A program made the translations under genes and the position numbers. A stretch of DNA of 64,000 nt from Legionella beliardensis (GTDB taxonomy: Bacteria > Pseudomonadota > Gammaproteobacteria > Legionellales > Legionellaceae), in contig NZ_UGNV01000001.1 in the NCBI RefSeq assembly GCF_900452395.1, positions 1,389,501 through 1,453,500 of the forward strand, read 5' to 3'. The notes beneath the pieces are model-generated. The model made no database searches. It was not told the DNA's origin and saw only the letters and a program-made list of their open reading frames with translations. Shown in pieces: positions 17,619-27,205 of the stretch (the stretch's first letter is position 1; each line of letters opens with the position of its first letter).

Positions 17619-18686
17619 TTACGTTAATTCTAAAAAGTTTGAGATAATTTGATAGATGGGCTTAGCAAGACCAATAGACGTTAATTCCTGCGGCGCAAAC
17701 CATTTACCTGCACCTTCCGCGACATAACAGCTCTTATGTTCGATTTTAAACGCAGTTGGATTAATATAAAGATGAAAATGGCTAAAGGTATGCTTGAAAT
17801 TTGGTAAAGGTTTTGCTTGCATCAACGTAATGTCATACCACTGTGCTAGGTAATCGATAGGCTCTTCTTCTATGTCTAAAGTAGGTAAACACCATAACCC
17901 ACCCCAAAGCCCAGTTGGCGGGCGCTTTTCTAAATAAATTTTATTATCGTCAGTATGCAGTAGTAAGAAATGCTGTGTTTTAGTAGGTAGCACTTTTTTC
18001 ACTTTCCGAAAGGGATAATGCGCCACTTTCTTATTTAAATAAGCAAGGCATGTTTCCTGTACTGGACAATGAGAACAAGCTGGCCGTTTAACCGTACAGC
18101 AAGTGGCTCCTAAATCCATAATTGCTTGCGTGTAATCCGCGCAGCGCTTTGACGGCATGCATTGATTAGCAAGCTGCCATAGTTGATTTTTTATCTGAGC
18201 CTGCTCAGGCCAGCCATCAATCATAAAATAACGCGTTAGCACCCGCTTGACATTGCCATCTAAAATGGCAGTAGGTTGATTAAATGCTAATGAGGCAATA
18301 GCTGCAGCGGTAGATGGCCCTATGCCGGGTAACTGCATTAACTGATTGAGGTCTGCTGGAAATTGGCCGTTGAAATCGGAGGTAATTATTTTGGCAGCTT
18401 TATGCATATTGCGTGCGCGACTATAATAACCTAACCCAGACCAGTGGGATAAAAGTGTATCTTCATCAGCACAAGCAAGATGTTTGACCGTGGGAAAACT
18501 TGTCATAAAGCGTTCAAAATACGGTATGACAGTTTGCACCTGAGTTTGCTGTAACATGATTTCGGAAACCCAAACTCGGTAGGCTGATTTTGGGTATTGC
18601 CAAGGTAAATTCTTACGCCCATGGTGATCAAACCAAGCTAAGAGTGGATAGCTGAAATTTTGGTAAATAGCTTCGTTATTCATCAT
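17619..18686 (-). CDS. mutY: A/G-specific adenine glycosylase
   Basis: Removes adenine mispaired with 8-oxoguanine, preventing G:C to T:A changes. The 355-aa product is full length. The N-terminal catalytic domain has VWVSEIMLQQTQVQTVIPYF with the catalytic Glu near residue 42. The helix-hairpin-helix is LPGIGPSTAAAIASLAF, followed by ILDGNVKRVLTR with the catalytic Asp. The iron-sulphur cluster Cys residues are in CCTVKRPACSHCPVQETC. The C-terminal Nudix-like domain recognises 8-oxoG (LEKRPPTGLWGGLWCLPTLD). The ATG at 18686 overlaps the stop of the AsmA-like gene by one base, so the two are co-transcribed, an arrangement common in gamma-proteobacteria. Confidence 0.97.
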   Translation of the reverse strand: MMNNEAIYQNFSYPLLAWFDHHGRKNLPWQYPKSAYRVWVSEIMLQQTQVQTVIPYFERFMTSFPTVKHLACADEDTLLSHWSGLGYYSRARNMHKAAKIITSDFNGQFPADLNQLMQLPGIGPSTAAAIASLAFNQPTAILDGNVKRVLTRYFMIDGWPEQAQIKNQLWQLANQCMPSKRCADYTQAIMDLGATCCTVKRPACSHCPVQETCLAYLNKKVAHYPFRKVKKVLPTKTQHFLLLHTDDNKIYLEKRPPTGLWGGLWCLPTLDIEEEPIDYLAQWYDITLMQAKPLPNFKHTFSHFHLYINPTAFKIEHKSCYVAEGAGKWFAPQELTSIGLAKPIYQIISNFLELT

Positions 18687-20224
18687 TAATGATTAAAAAA
18701 TGAAACAAATTGATCTTTAATTTTTAGTACGGGTTTCACTAAGTTAGTCTTAATCCAAAATTTAGCCAAATTTGCGTTTATTTTTTTTAAATCAGGTAAC
18801 ACCGTAGGGTGGTTTAAATTACCTTGAATTATTAACGGGAAACTACCGCCTAGTGATTGCTGTATGTTGCTTATTTTATCATCTTCTGCGGTAAGCGTTG
18901 CCATAAGATGACTGGTTAAACGATAGTCTGTTAAGCTAAGTTTACCATCACCTTTCAATTGTAGCATGGCTGTTTGCAGTACGATTGCATCGCTTGATAA
19001 AAGCGTATGGTCTAGTTGATATTGAATTGACATGAGCTTAAGTGGTGTTGTTCCACGAAAAAACGTTGGATAATTAAATGCTTCAGCTTCTAAAGGTGGT
19101 GCTGCTTGATTCTCTTGATTTTGGCTAATAGCATTACTTAGTTTTTTAACTACTTTATTTAAATCAATTATTTCAAGCGTGCCTTGATGAAGACTAATAT
19201 TGCCGCTACCCGTTGTTTGGTTTAACCAGTTATCTTGGCTCAAATTTGATTGTGAATGAAGAGATAGATCAAGTTTTCCCTGCAATAATTTTTGATTAAA
19301 TAAAGCAGCCGTAAAGCGCGCGCTATTTATTCCTGTTGCTGTTTGATTAATTTTGAGCAACTTAGAAAAGAAATTGTAATTTAAGTCACCAATGGCTTCG
19401 CCTTGATAAAGATTAAGCGTCAGGGGATTTAAAGAAATAACACCATGTTTCATAATGGTATTGGCACTTAATTTATTGATTTTGAAATTATCAACTTGCA
19501 GATTTTGGAGAAGGAGTTGCCCTTTTAGAACAATCGATTTAAGAAGAGCATCTAATTCAGTCAGTGCCCTAAGAGGAGCACCTACTTCACCCTTAAATTG
19601 CAGTTGGGTAGAAGCATGTTTTTGATTAAAAACATAGTCAATTGCTGCTTTGAGTTGAAAGGAAAATAAATCTTGCTGTAAATTAATGCTCTCAGCGCCT
19701 AGCTGTAAAGAAGTGACATGAAGAACATTATTATCCATATTAATACTTAGTTTACCATGAGTCATTAATAGTCTCTCAATAGCAAATTGCTCTTCTAACT
19801 TCTTAGCAGGTGGAGTAATTGTTAATGGGGTTGTAGGTGCAGATACTACTAAAGGTGGCTTTTTATTTAAATTTATTACCGCTGTGACATTATCAATTTT
19901 AATTTCATTAAATACTATTTTACCCTGTAATAAGGCTGAGATTTTTAAATTAAAAAGTAATTGCCCTAATTTTATAGCACAGGGGCTTTGTGCAGTTTGA
20001 TTGCCGATACAAATATTTTCTATTTTAATTCCTGGATGAGGGAATAGCTGCCAATTAATAGCCCCTTTTATCTCGCTAGGTTGCGTAGTCAGTGTGGTTA
20101 TTTTCTGGTTGACAAAGCTTTTCATTAATTCTGGACTTACTGATTTGGTTAAAATCCAAAGAGAAAGAGCAACGAATGAAATGAAAGCTAAAAAGGTAAC
20201 TATAAATTTTTTTAAAAACGGCAT
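18686..20224 (-). CDS. AsmA-family protein
   Basis: A 512-aa envelope protein with one N-terminal membrane anchor (FIVTFLAFISFVALSLWIL) and a long beta-rich periplasmic part. The AsmA pattern is seen in the N-terminal region (KGAINWQLFPHPGIKIENIC; SALLQGKIVFNEIKIDNVTA) and in the C-terminal AsmA-like repeat (DLSLHSQSNLSQDNWLNQTT; GSGNISLHQGTLEIIDLNKV; LQLKGDGKLSLTDYRLTSHL). AsmA proteins are related to bridge-like lipid transporters and affect outer-membrane assembly or phospholipid transport. The gene lies directly upstream of mutY. The ribosome-binding site before its ATG is poor. Confidence 0.87.
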   Translation of the reverse strand: MPFLKKFIVTFLAFISFVALSLWILTKSVSPELMKSFVNQKITTLTTQPSEIKGAINWQLFPHPGIKIENICIGNQTAQSPCAIKLGQLLFNLKISALLQGKIVFNEIKIDNVTAVINLNKKPPLVVSAPTTPLTITPPAKKLEEQFAIERLLMTHGKLSINMDNNVLHVTSLQLGAESINLQQDLFSFQLKAAIDYVFNQKHASTQLQFKGEVGAPLRALTELDALLKSIVLKGQLLLQNLQVDNFKINKLSANTIMKHGVISLNPLTLNLYQGEAIGDLNYNFFSKLLKINQTATGINSARFTAALFNQKLLQGKLDLSLHSQSNLSQDNWLNQTTGSGNISLHQGTLEIIDLNKVVKKLSNAISQNQENQAAPPLEAEAFNYPTFFRGTTPLKLMSIQYQLDHTLLSSDAIVLQTAMLQLKGDGKLSLTDYRLTSHLMATLTAEDDKISNIQQSLGGSFPLIIQGNLNHPTVLPDLKKINANLAKFWIKTNLVKPVLKIKDQFVSFFNH

Positions 20225-20651
20225 AAAAACGACAAAAGGTCAAAACGCAAGCATAGCGCTAACTTAAAGCATGTCAAGTTTTATTCAATGTGTTCTTAAA
20301 GGAATATTATCAATTTTCAAGAAATCTATTTTTATTTTTAAACGTTTAATTCAGTTAAAAGCGCAAATTAGCCTGCTAGTTCTGCATTTTTTGTCTATAT
20401 TTATTGGTTCTTAGTGATTTATTCTATTTTTAAGGAATTTTTATATTAAATTTACGTTTAAGAATTCACAAATAAAAAGTATGAATTAAAAAAAATTAAA
20501 AAAAGCAAGTAATTACTATTGCTATTAAGCAAAGCTAAGTTTAATCTAAAGTCTTCCATATAAAAAGGTTAACTTATGGAAGGTTGTAGACGTAGGATTT
20601 AGTTTTTTAGATGTACTCAGGATGAGTCAAATAAAAATCAAGGAGAACGTC
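20225..20651. other. Intergenic region with a hairpin before an operon of unknown function
   Basis: A very AT-rich spacer. CTTCCATA at 20553-20560 and TATGGAAG at 20575-20582 form an 8-bp inverted repeat about 70 bp upstream of the next start codon. This could be an operator or a leader hairpin. An ATG at 20622 is in frame with the next gene but has no good ribosome-binding site. Confidence 0.4.
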
Positions 20652-21305
20652 ATGCAATTTAGTGAGTGGGAAATCATTATCCTCAAGCCAACCTATGTTT
20701 TTTCTTCATTTCTAGCTTCACAATTACCCGATATAGAATTACCTGATCCCCATATGTTAAGTGTTGATAATACAGCTTATGTTATTACAAAACAAAAAAA
20801 TGATGAGGAAACTTTAAATGAAATAGAACGTCATTTTAAGTTTATGTTCCATCATGAAATTAGCCGCTGGCTAGGTGACACTGTACACAATGAGATTGAG
20901 AGTAGTTTTCTAGATTTCCTCTGTTGTTTCAAATTTGAGCTGCACTCACATATTGTTTTGATGGAAGAGTCCATGTCTCATGGTAAGCAATTAATGCGTG
21001 TTAAGCCTCGTTCTGTCTTATTAAAATGGATGAAATCTACTGTAGAAGAGCAAAGAGAATTAACTAGTATTATAGAAGAAGTAACGGTCTCTCATTTGGC
21101 TGAAAATGCTACAGTAATCATTAAGAATTTTAATGACTTATCAGAAGTAAAGCCCTTTCTTCAAGTACATTATCCACAAATCTTTGAAGCTGAGATGTTT
21201 AGAATGTGTGATGAAGCAGATCAGTGGCCAAAGATTGACTCTTATGAAACCTTCAGTCGTTATTTTTCTATAGATATACATACACAATTAATTCATCTGC
21301 ACTAA
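20652..21305 (+). CDS. Unknown protein, first gene of a two-gene operon
   Basis: I do not recognise this 217-aa protein. It has no signal peptide or membrane segment and looks like a soluble, acidic, mixed alpha/beta cytosolic protein. His-rich patches occur (RHFKFMFHHEISRWLGD; FKFELHSHIVLMEESMSHG), and Cys pairs lie in LDFLCCFKFE. The C-terminal part has HYPQIFEAEMFRMCDEADQW. The start is the ATG at 20652 because AAGGAG precedes it by about six bases; an upstream in-frame ATG at 20622 lacks such a site. The next gene begins 11 bp after its stop, with its ribosome-binding site overlapping the stop codon, so the two products are probably made together. Confidence 0.75.
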   Translation: MQFSEWEIIILKPTYVFSSFLASQLPDIELPDPHMLSVDNTAYVITKQKNDEETLNEIERHFKFMFHHEISRWLGDTVHNEIESSFLDFLCCFKFELHSHIVLMEESMSHGKQLMRVKPRSVLLKWMKSTVEEQRELTSIIEEVTVSHLAENATVIIKNFNDLSEVKPFLQVHYPQIFEAEMFRMCDEADQWPKIDSYETFSRYFSIDIHTQLIHLH

Positions 21306-21316
21306 GGAGGTTGGCT

Positions 21317-22183
21317 ATGGGGCCAATAGCAATAGCTGTTATTTGTGCAACTGTTTTTGGTGTAATTAGCAGCATCGGCGCTTTTATACACCAAATGTTG
21401 AGTAGTCGAGATAAGCGCTTAAATGATTTAGCCCAACAAAGAGCATTGGGTCAAGAAACGACAGAATTAAAAAAATTACGTGATGAAATGCTCAATTTCA
21501 AGCGCTATAATGCCTATTATCAAGTTTTAGGTGAAAATAAGGAAGCAGTTCAGTATCTGGATCAAAAGATAGAAGAAATCTTAAAAAAGAAATCAGCGCT
21601 CATAGACCGTTACGCTCAGGCTATTATTAAAGAATCAAATGCCATTGTAGCTGGGGACTTGTCTTTAGCCCGCAAAGAAGTTTGTGATAAATTAAAAGAT
21701 GAGATTGATAGCCAATGTAAAGCTTATGATCTAGAAATTGAGCAGTTGCAAAAAAGGCGTGCCAGCTTATGGGATTCACACAAAGAATTACAAGCTTATA
21801 TTCTTGACCAAGAAAAAAAGCGCAATGAGCATATGGATGCTGTTTACCAACAACACTCAGCTTTACTTGAAAAAATCTTCCTTCGTCATAATGAGAATAG
21901 TGAACATACTGCTAAATCGCTTATAGAATCATCTACACAAGTGTTTAAATCCTTTATTGCTGCACCTATTGAATTTTTAGCTTCTTGTTTTAACTTATCC
22001 CAAGGGATATCATTAAAAGCCGCGCAGCAAGAAAAATTACGAAGACAAACGATTGCAGCCTTACAAGCCTCCATTAATAATGAACAAGACACGTTTGGCA
22101 GTCATAGCTTGGATAAGAAAAATCAGCATGACTCTGAAACTGCCGATAGAGGATACCCTGCGCAATTTTCTTTTACAGCATAG
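21317..22183 (+). CDS. Unknown membrane-anchored coiled-coil protein
   Basis: A 288-aa protein of no recognised family. Residues 1-26 (MGPIAIAVICATVFGVISSI) form a single membrane anchor or uncleaved signal. Residues about 30-185 are a long charged coiled coil (QKIEEILKKKSALIDRYAQA; YDLEIEQLQKRRASLWDSHK; AYILDQEKKRNEHMDAVYQQ). A second, weakly hydrophobic patch SFIAAPIEFLASCFNLSQG lies near 220. The tail is polar. AAGGAGG lies six bases before the ATG at 21317, overlapping the stop of the preceding gene; a TTG at 21311 is in frame but lies too close to that site. A terminator follows. The pair could be a membrane complex with a cytosolic partner, but no function can be assigned. Confidence 0.75.
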   Translation: MGPIAIAVICATVFGVISSIGAFIHQMLSSRDKRLNDLAQQRALGQETTELKKLRDEMLNFKRYNAYYQVLGENKEAVQYLDQKIEEILKKKSALIDRYAQAIIKESNAIVAGDLSLARKEVCDKLKDEIDSQCKAYDLEIEQLQKRRASLWDSHKELQAYILDQEKKRNEHMDAVYQQHSALLEKIFLRHNENSEHTAKSLIESSTQVFKSFIAAPIEFLASCFNLSQGISLKAAQQEKLRRQTIAALQASINNEQDTFGSHSLDKKNQHDSETADRGYPAQFSFTA

Positions 22184-22198
22184 CATATTTAAGGAATT

Positions 22199-22231
22199 CA
22201 CGGTTAAAATATGTTAATCGTGGATTTTTTT
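22199..22231 (+). terminator. Rho-independent terminator
   Basis: CACGGTTAA at 22199-22207 pairs with TTAATCGTG (one G-T pair), and a run of seven T follows. It lies just after the coiled-coil gene and ends the two-gene unit. Confidence 0.75.
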
Positions 22232-22452
22232 CTACCAATTTTGATCAAATTAGTGCATAATCTCGTTCTTCATAAATCTTAATTAGAATTATTTGGCTTG
22301 TTAAGTTAATTGAGGTCCAACGTCGTTAATAGACTCTTATGATAAATTTAAAGAGTTATTGCAGCTTTTTTAACTTAGTTTTAGCATAAGAAAAGACTGA
22401 ACATCAGGTCAACAAATAATCAATTAAGACAGGCTTATTATGGAGTTCTAAG

Positions 22453-23520
22453 ATGAGAAATAAGATTTGGAAGCATGTTTTTATTTGTTTTTTTAGTCTT
22501 TTAGCTTGTAATGCTATAGCAGGCAATCTAGGTGATCTTTTAAATTATGAACGAAACACGGTAGAAATTTTTCAAAAATTTTCTCCTAAAGTTGTTTCTG
22601 TTCATCGATTAGCAAGAGTGCAGCATGCTTATACCAAGATGCGTGTTCCTGCTGGTGCAGGGTCTGGAATTATCTGGGATAAACGGGGACACATAGTCAC
22701 CAATTACCATGTCGTAAAAGGCGCTGATGATCTTGCCGTGACAATTGGTAATGTGACGGTACCGGCAAAAGTGATTGGTGCTGAGCCGCGTAAAGATATT
22801 GCCGTCCTTGCCATTTCATCAGCAAAAGCATTAGATCTGTTAAAGACATATACCCCATTTGAATTGATTCATAGTCGCGATTTATTAGTCGGACAAAAAG
22901 CAATTGCTATTGGCAACCCATTTGGTTTAGATCATAGCTTAACAATCGGTGTTATTTCTGCATTAGGTCGCCAAGTACCTGGGGCTGGGGGCGTTACCAT
23001 TCGTGAAATGATTCAAACTGATGCCTCAATTAACCCCGGTAACTCAGGAGGGCCGTTACTAGATAGTCGCGGGCGTCTAATAGGGCTTAATACGGCGATT
23101 TACTCTAATTCAGGCTCTTCTGCGGGTATTGGCTTTGCAGTTCCTTCTGATGATGTAGAGCGCATTGTGCCGCAGTTGATAAAAAATGGTCGGGTTGTTT
23201 TAGCAGGTATTGGTATTCGTCGTGTTGAGCCTAGCATTGCTAAACGCTTTGGCATTACTAAAGGTATTTTAATATTAGACATCTTACCTCATTCACCAGG
23301 GGCTGCGGCGGGTTTGCGTGGTACATACCGCGATGCAGATGGAAGAATCCATTTAGGTGACATCATTACGGCAGTTAATGGCCATCCTGTACCTAATTAT
23401 GATGCTTTTTATAATTTACTGACTGACATTAAAGTTGGTGAAGAAATTACTGTAACTGTTAAGCGTGGTAGTAGGTATGTTGATCATAAATTAAAAACGA
23501 TTGATATCGCTAGTTATTAA
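22453..23520 (+). CDS. HtrA/Deg-type serine protease with one PDZ domain
   Basis: A 355-aa periplasmic trypsin-like protease. It begins with a signal peptide (IWKHVFICFFSLLACNAIAG). The triad is visible: His86 in VTNYHVVKG, Asp115 in RKDIAVLAI, and Ser198 in NPGNSGGPLLDS. Residues about 250-350 form one PDZ domain (GILILDILPHSPGAAAGLRG; LGDIITAVNGHPVP). The single PDZ places it nearer DegS or plant Deg1 than DegP, but there is no membrane anchor beyond the signal peptide. A second, two-PDZ homologue lies at 58347-59756. A GGAG lies before the ATG. It is a stand-alone gene that converges on pyrE. Confidence 0.93.
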   Translation: MRNKIWKHVFICFFSLLACNAIAGNLGDLLNYERNTVEIFQKFSPKVVSVHRLARVQHAYTKMRVPAGAGSGIIWDKRGHIVTNYHVVKGADDLAVTIGNVTVPAKVIGAEPRKDIAVLAISSAKALDLLKTYTPFELIHSRDLLVGQKAIAIGNPFGLDHSLTIGVISALGRQVPGAGGVTIREMIQTDASINPGNSGGPLLDSRGRLIGLNTAIYSNSGSSAGIGFAVPSDDVERIVPQLIKNGRVVLAGIGIRRVEPSIAKRFGITKGILILDILPHSPGAAAGLRGTYRDADGRIHLGDIITAVNGHPVPNYDAFYNLLTDIKVGEEITVTVKRGSRYVDHKLKTIDIASY

Positions 23521-23528
23521 AGGAAGAT

Positions 23529-23559
23529 AGGTTGGGCTGCACTTTGTTTAGCCCAACCT
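23529..23559. terminator. TTGGGCT palindrome, probable bidirectional terminator
   Basis: AGGTTGGGCT and AGCCCAACCT form a perfect 10-bp stem around GCACTTTGTTT. It sits between the convergent htrA-type gene and pyrE. The same stem and loop, with one loop change, occurs at 55053-55079, so it is a repeated element used at gene ends. Confidence 0.65.
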
Positions 23560-23566
23560 ACCATAC

Positions 23567-24223
23567 TTAAGCGCCATAGTCTTCTTGATACGTTTTTAAT
23601 CGTTCTAACTCTTCTACTAATTGTCTTTTTTCTAAATAATCCATCAAATCATGTACATTAATAATAGATAATACATTGATACCTTGATCTTGTATTTCGT
23701 TGATTGCTGATTGTGTGGTTAATCCACGCTCACAGCGATCTAGGGCAATAATGACTGTTGTTAGCTTCCCGCCATTGGTTTTTATTAAATGCTGTGCTTC
23801 ACGAAAAGCAGTGCCTGCGGTAATCACATCGTCAATCATGATTGTCTCACCTATTAATGGTGCGCCAATAAGCACGCCGCCTTCACCATGGTCTTTAACT
23901 TCTTTACGATTAAACGTGACGGTAGCATCGATGCCTTGGCCTGCTAAGGCAATAGCTGTTGCAGTAGCTAATGGTAATCCTTTATAAGCCGGCCCAAATA
24001 AATGCTGGCAATTTATTTTATGCTCTATAAGCGTTTGCGCATAAAATTGGCCAAGTTTTTTTAAGGCTTGACCCTGGTAAAATAAACCAGCATTAAAAAA
24101 GTAGGGGCTTTGACGTCCCGATTTTAATAAAAAATTGCCAAACTTAAGTACATTGTTACTTATGGCTAAATCAATAAAGTCCTCTTTAGAATAGGTTTGT
24201 GGCGTTTTAACTAGGTTAACCAA
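23567..24223 (-). CDS. pyrE: Orotate phosphoribosyltransferase
   Basis: Joins orotate to PRPP to give OMP in pyrimidine synthesis. The 218-aa product is the normal length. [19 protein letters not shown] near the N-terminus and [20 protein letters not shown] are typical PyrE segments, and [16 protein letters not shown] is the PRPP-binding motif. There is no ATG before residue 128. The start is a TTG at 24223 with AGGAG about ten bases upstream, so low translation is expected. The gene stands alone between a shared terminator and the cold-shock gene. Confidence 0.96.
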   Translation of the reverse strand: MVNLVKTPQTYSKEDFIDLAISNNVLKFGNFLLKSGRQSPYFFNAGLFYQGQALKKLGQFYAQTLIEHKINCQHLFGPAYKGLPLATATAIALAGQGIDATVTFNRKEVKDHGEGGVLIGAPLIGETIMIDDVITAGTAFREAQHLIKTNGGKLTTVIIALDRCERGLTTQSAINEIQDQGINVLSIINVHDLMDYLEKRQLVEELERLKTYQEDYGA

Positions 24224-24442
24224 AATAAAATCACTCCTATATTACAAAAAAACCTTAACAATCAACAAAAAAATGCTATGCTAATCTTAATGCTAATTAT
24301 TTTTAGCATTGTTAGGTATTTATTCTAACTTAAAATTTCTTTTAATTAGAGGATTTAAAAGGAATGGTGTTTAATTAGTTTAATAAATACGCGTGTGGTT
24401 AGATTTTCGATTACGAAGCTTCAGATGGAAAGGAGATAGCAA

Positions 24443-24661
24443 ATGTCGCAAGTAGAGACTGGCCGTGTAAAATGGTTCAATGAAAAAAAGGGATTTGGAT
24501 TTATTGTTAATCAAAATGGTGACGACATCTTTATTCATTATCGAGATATTAATGGCACTGGGTTTTTAACATTGCATGAGAACGAGCTTGTTTCTTATAC
24601 TGTTGCTAAAGGGCCTAAAGGATATAAAGCTCAAGATGTTACTGTTATTCGTGATGAATAG
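24443..24661 (+). CDS. Cold-shock domain protein
   Basis: A 72-aa single cold-shock domain protein, a small beta-barrel that binds single-stranded RNA or DNA. RNP1 is KGFGFIV at residues 16-22. RNP2 reads DIFIHYRD instead of the usual DVFVHFSA, so its aromatic face has a Tyr in place of Phe. The opening GRVKWFNEKKGFGFI is canonical. AAGGAGA lies about eight bases before the ATG. The leader is AT-rich, but I cannot show a cold-shock thermosensor. It probably acts as an RNA chaperone; I cannot tell whether it is cold-induced. Confidence 0.93.
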   Translation: MSQVETGRVKWFNEKKGFGFIVNQNGDDIFIHYRDINGTGFLTLHENELVSYTVAKGPKGYKAQDVTVIRDE

Positions 24662-24999
24662 TTAAGTTAGGTAATTTATTGCCTTTAAATGGTTAACTAA
24701 TCTAATACGAATTAGATTAATTGGTCTTTGTTAATAACATCATTGCTTAATTTACTAAGTAAAGCACAGCGATGATACTATCTAGCTATTGGCTAAATAA
24801 GCATATCTAAAGGCAGCATCTTAGAATAATACCAGCTAACATAGCGTAGTAGGCTGGCCTATTTCTTTTTTTCAAAAAATACTTGGCTTTGTATTCAGCA
24901 TGTCTGATAATGACATTGAACTAGATAAGAATATTTTCAACTGTTAAGAGTTCTTAATCATGTCTTATAAAATCCCCCAATTCTCCAGGAGCCAAAATC
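24662..24999. other. Intergenic region with a short palindrome
   Basis: TAATCTAAT at 24698-24706 and ATTAGATTA at 24711-24719 form a 9-bp stem with a 4-base loop after the cold-shock gene. No T run follows. The rest shows no gene or clear promoter. Confidence 0.4.
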
Positions 25000-25863
25000 A
25001 TGGAAACTTCTAAGCAAGTAGCTGTGATTACTGGTGCTGCAAATGGTATTGGTTTTGCTTTAACAAAAAATTGCTTGCAACGTGGCATTAATGTGGTTAT
25101 GGCAGATCATGCGATATCGACTTTATGTGATCGTGTTGAGCAATTAAGTGGCCAAAATCAAGCAGACGTTTTTGGGGTTACCTGTGATGTAACCAAACCT
25201 GAGGGGTTAAAGCATTTGGCTAAGCAAACGCTTGAGCGTTTTGGTCGTGTTGATTGGTTATTTAATAACGCTGGGATTTGCGGGCATTTTGAGCCAGTAT
25301 GGGAATTAACAAGCGAGCATATCCGTAAAGTGATGGATGTTAATCTGTATGGTGTCATTCATGCCTTACATGCTTTTTTACCGATTATGTTTAATCAATC
25401 GCATCGTTCCTACGTTATCAATATGGCAAGTTTTTATGGTTTATGTAGCGGTTCGCAATTATCAGCTTATGCTATGTCAAAACATGCCCTAGTCGCGCTT
25501 TCTGAATCTCTTTATTTTGATTTAAACCGCCTAAATAAACCAGTTGATGTTTCTGTGGTTTGTCCTTCGTTCACTAACACACAGCTCTTAACTAATTCGA
25601 CGCCATTAAATAACAATAAGCTTCATGAAATGATGAGTCATTTAATTGAAAGAAGCAGGCCAGCGGATGATGTAGCCAAGCATATTCTTAATGAATTAGA
25701 AAAGAAGACTTTTTATATTTTGCCTGATAAAGAGGTGAAAGAATATTGCACACAACGAACGGAAGCAATTATTAACCAGACCGAACCCCATCAACATAAC
25801 ATTGAAAAACTTATTGCATCATTAAGCAATCGCGCTTTAAAAGCGAATTCTTCAGTTACGTGA
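25000..25863 (+). CDS. Short-chain dehydrogenase/reductase
   Basis: A 287-aa NAD(P)-dependent oxidoreductase of the classical SDR family. The cofactor loop is TGAANGIGFALTKNC near residue 10, followed by CDVTKPEG and LFNNAGICG (NNAG motif). The catalytic residues are the Ser in INMASFYGL and the Tyr and Lys of YAMSKHALVALSESL. VSVVCPSFTNTQLL is the usual post-catalytic loop. AGGAG lies before the ATG. The substrate cannot be read from the sequence. The MFS gene that follows after 58 bp may share its transcript. Confidence 0.9.
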   Translation: METSKQVAVITGAANGIGFALTKNCLQRGINVVMADHAISTLCDRVEQLSGQNQADVFGVTCDVTKPEGLKHLAKQTLERFGRVDWLFNNAGICGHFEPVWELTSEHIRKVMDVNLYGVIHALHAFLPIMFNQSHRSYVINMASFYGLCSGSQLSAYAMSKHALVALSESLYFDLNRLNKPVDVSVVCPSFTNTQLLTNSTPLNNNKLHEMMSHLIERSRPADDVAKHILNELEKKTFYILPDKEVKEYCTQRTEAIINQTEPHQHNIEKLIASLSNRALKANSSVT

Positions 25864-25921
25864 GTCTATCAATCCATGTTTTTAACCCTTTTCAGTAATT
25901 TTAAAAACCGAATGATAAAAC

Positions 25922-27205
25922 ATGCAGTTATTAAGAAGTAGATTATTTTTGCCGTTATTTTTAACTCAATTCTTTGGCGCATTTAACGATAATGTCTTTA
26001 AATTAGCCATGCTTACCTTGATTAGTTACCATTTAAGCACATCGCAAGCTAATTCTGAGCATTATCAATCAATAGCAGGTATTTTATTTACCTTGCCCTT
26101 TTTCTTATTTTCAGCGACAGCAGGTCAGTTAGCAGATGCGTATGATAAAGCAATGTTGACACGTTTAGTTAAGATTGTTGAAATAATATTAATGTTGATA
26201 GGTAGTATTGGGCTCTTAAAAAGTAATATTCCTTTGATGTTATTTACTTTAGCAGGACTAGGCATTCATTCTACGTTTTTTGGCCCAATTAAATATGCAA
26301 TATTGCCTGATCACTTACCACGTCCGCAGTTGCTTAAGGCCACGGGTTTAATTGAAGCGAGTACGTTTTTCGCTATTCTAACAGGCACTATTTTGGGAAC
26401 TTTATCCATAGGTAACGATAAAAATCATGTTCATTATGCTATTTATTTAATAAATGTTGCCTCTTTAAGCGGCTTTATCGCCAGTTTATTTATCCTGTCT
26501 GCTCCTTCTTCAGAGCTAAATCGAACGAAAATAGATTATAATATTTGGCGCGCTACCATAAACATGCTTAAGCGTGTACTAACTAATAAACAGATTTATC
26601 CTGCCGTCTTGCTAATATCTTGGTTTTGGTTAGTAGGCGCGGTTGTGGTCACTAAGCTTCCTGATTATGCCCATTATGTTTTAAGAGCCGATACAACTGT
26701 ATTTGCCATGTTTTTAGGCATTTTTTCTATTGGTATTGCTGCGGGATCCCTGGCCATTACCAAATTTTTAGCCGGAAAAATTACACTTCGCTATGTCCCA
26801 TTGGCTATGTTTTTTTTATCTTTATTTGCTCTGGATTTGTATTGGATATCGCCTATTGAAAATCCTGATTTACCCTTAGTAAATTTATGGCAATTTTTAA
26901 TGTCGTTATCCCATTGGCGCATCACTATTGATTTTTTTCTCTTTTCCTTTTGTGGCGGTTTATTTGTCGTGCCGCTTTATACTTATTTACAAGTCATAAG
27001 CAAAGAAAGCCAACGTGCACAAACCATTGCCGCAAATAATATTTATAATGCCTTAGCGATGGTTTTAGGGGGAATTTTGGTCATCGTTATGCTTAAGCTT
27101 AAATTTTCGATTGCCGATGTTTTTTTAGTGATTGCTATACTAAATATTATCGTAGCAACCGTTTTAAATTATATTTATAAAATTAATCGCATAGCCAGTC
27201 TTTAG
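25922..27205 (+). CDS. MFS transporter, LplT-like lysophospholipid transporter
   Basis: A 427-aa inner-membrane protein with about 12 hydrophobic segments. It matches the LplT group and the N-terminal half of Aas-type fusions: [18 protein letters not shown] in TM1, [20 protein letters not shown] after TM2, and [17 protein letters not shown], which is diagnostic of the group. LplT flips lysophospholipids inward for re-acylation. No acyltransferase or acyl-ACP synthetase domain is fused or adjacent, so this is the stand-alone form. Its last 23 bases overlap the 3' end of the convergent hemF gene. Confidence 0.83.
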   Translation: MQLLRSRLFLPLFLTQFFGAFNDNVFKLAMLTLISYHLSTSQANSEHYQSIAGILFTLPFFLFSATAGQLADAYDKAMLTRLVKIVEIILMLIGSIGLLKSNIPLMLFTLAGLGIHSTFFGPIKYAILPDHLPRPQLLKATGLIEASTFFAILTGTILGTLSIGNDKNHVHYAIYLINVASLSGFIASLFILSAPSSELNRTKIDYNIWRATINMLKRVLTNKQIYPAVLLISWFWLVGAVVVTKLPDYAHYVLRADTTVFAMFLGIFSIGIAAGSLAITKFLAGKITLRYVPLAMFFLSLFALDLYWISPIENPDLPLVNLWQFLMSLSHWRITIDFFLFSFCGGLFVVPLYTYLQVISKESQRAQTIAANNIYNALAMVLGGILVIVMLKLKFSIADVFLVIAILNIIVATVLNYIYKINRIASL

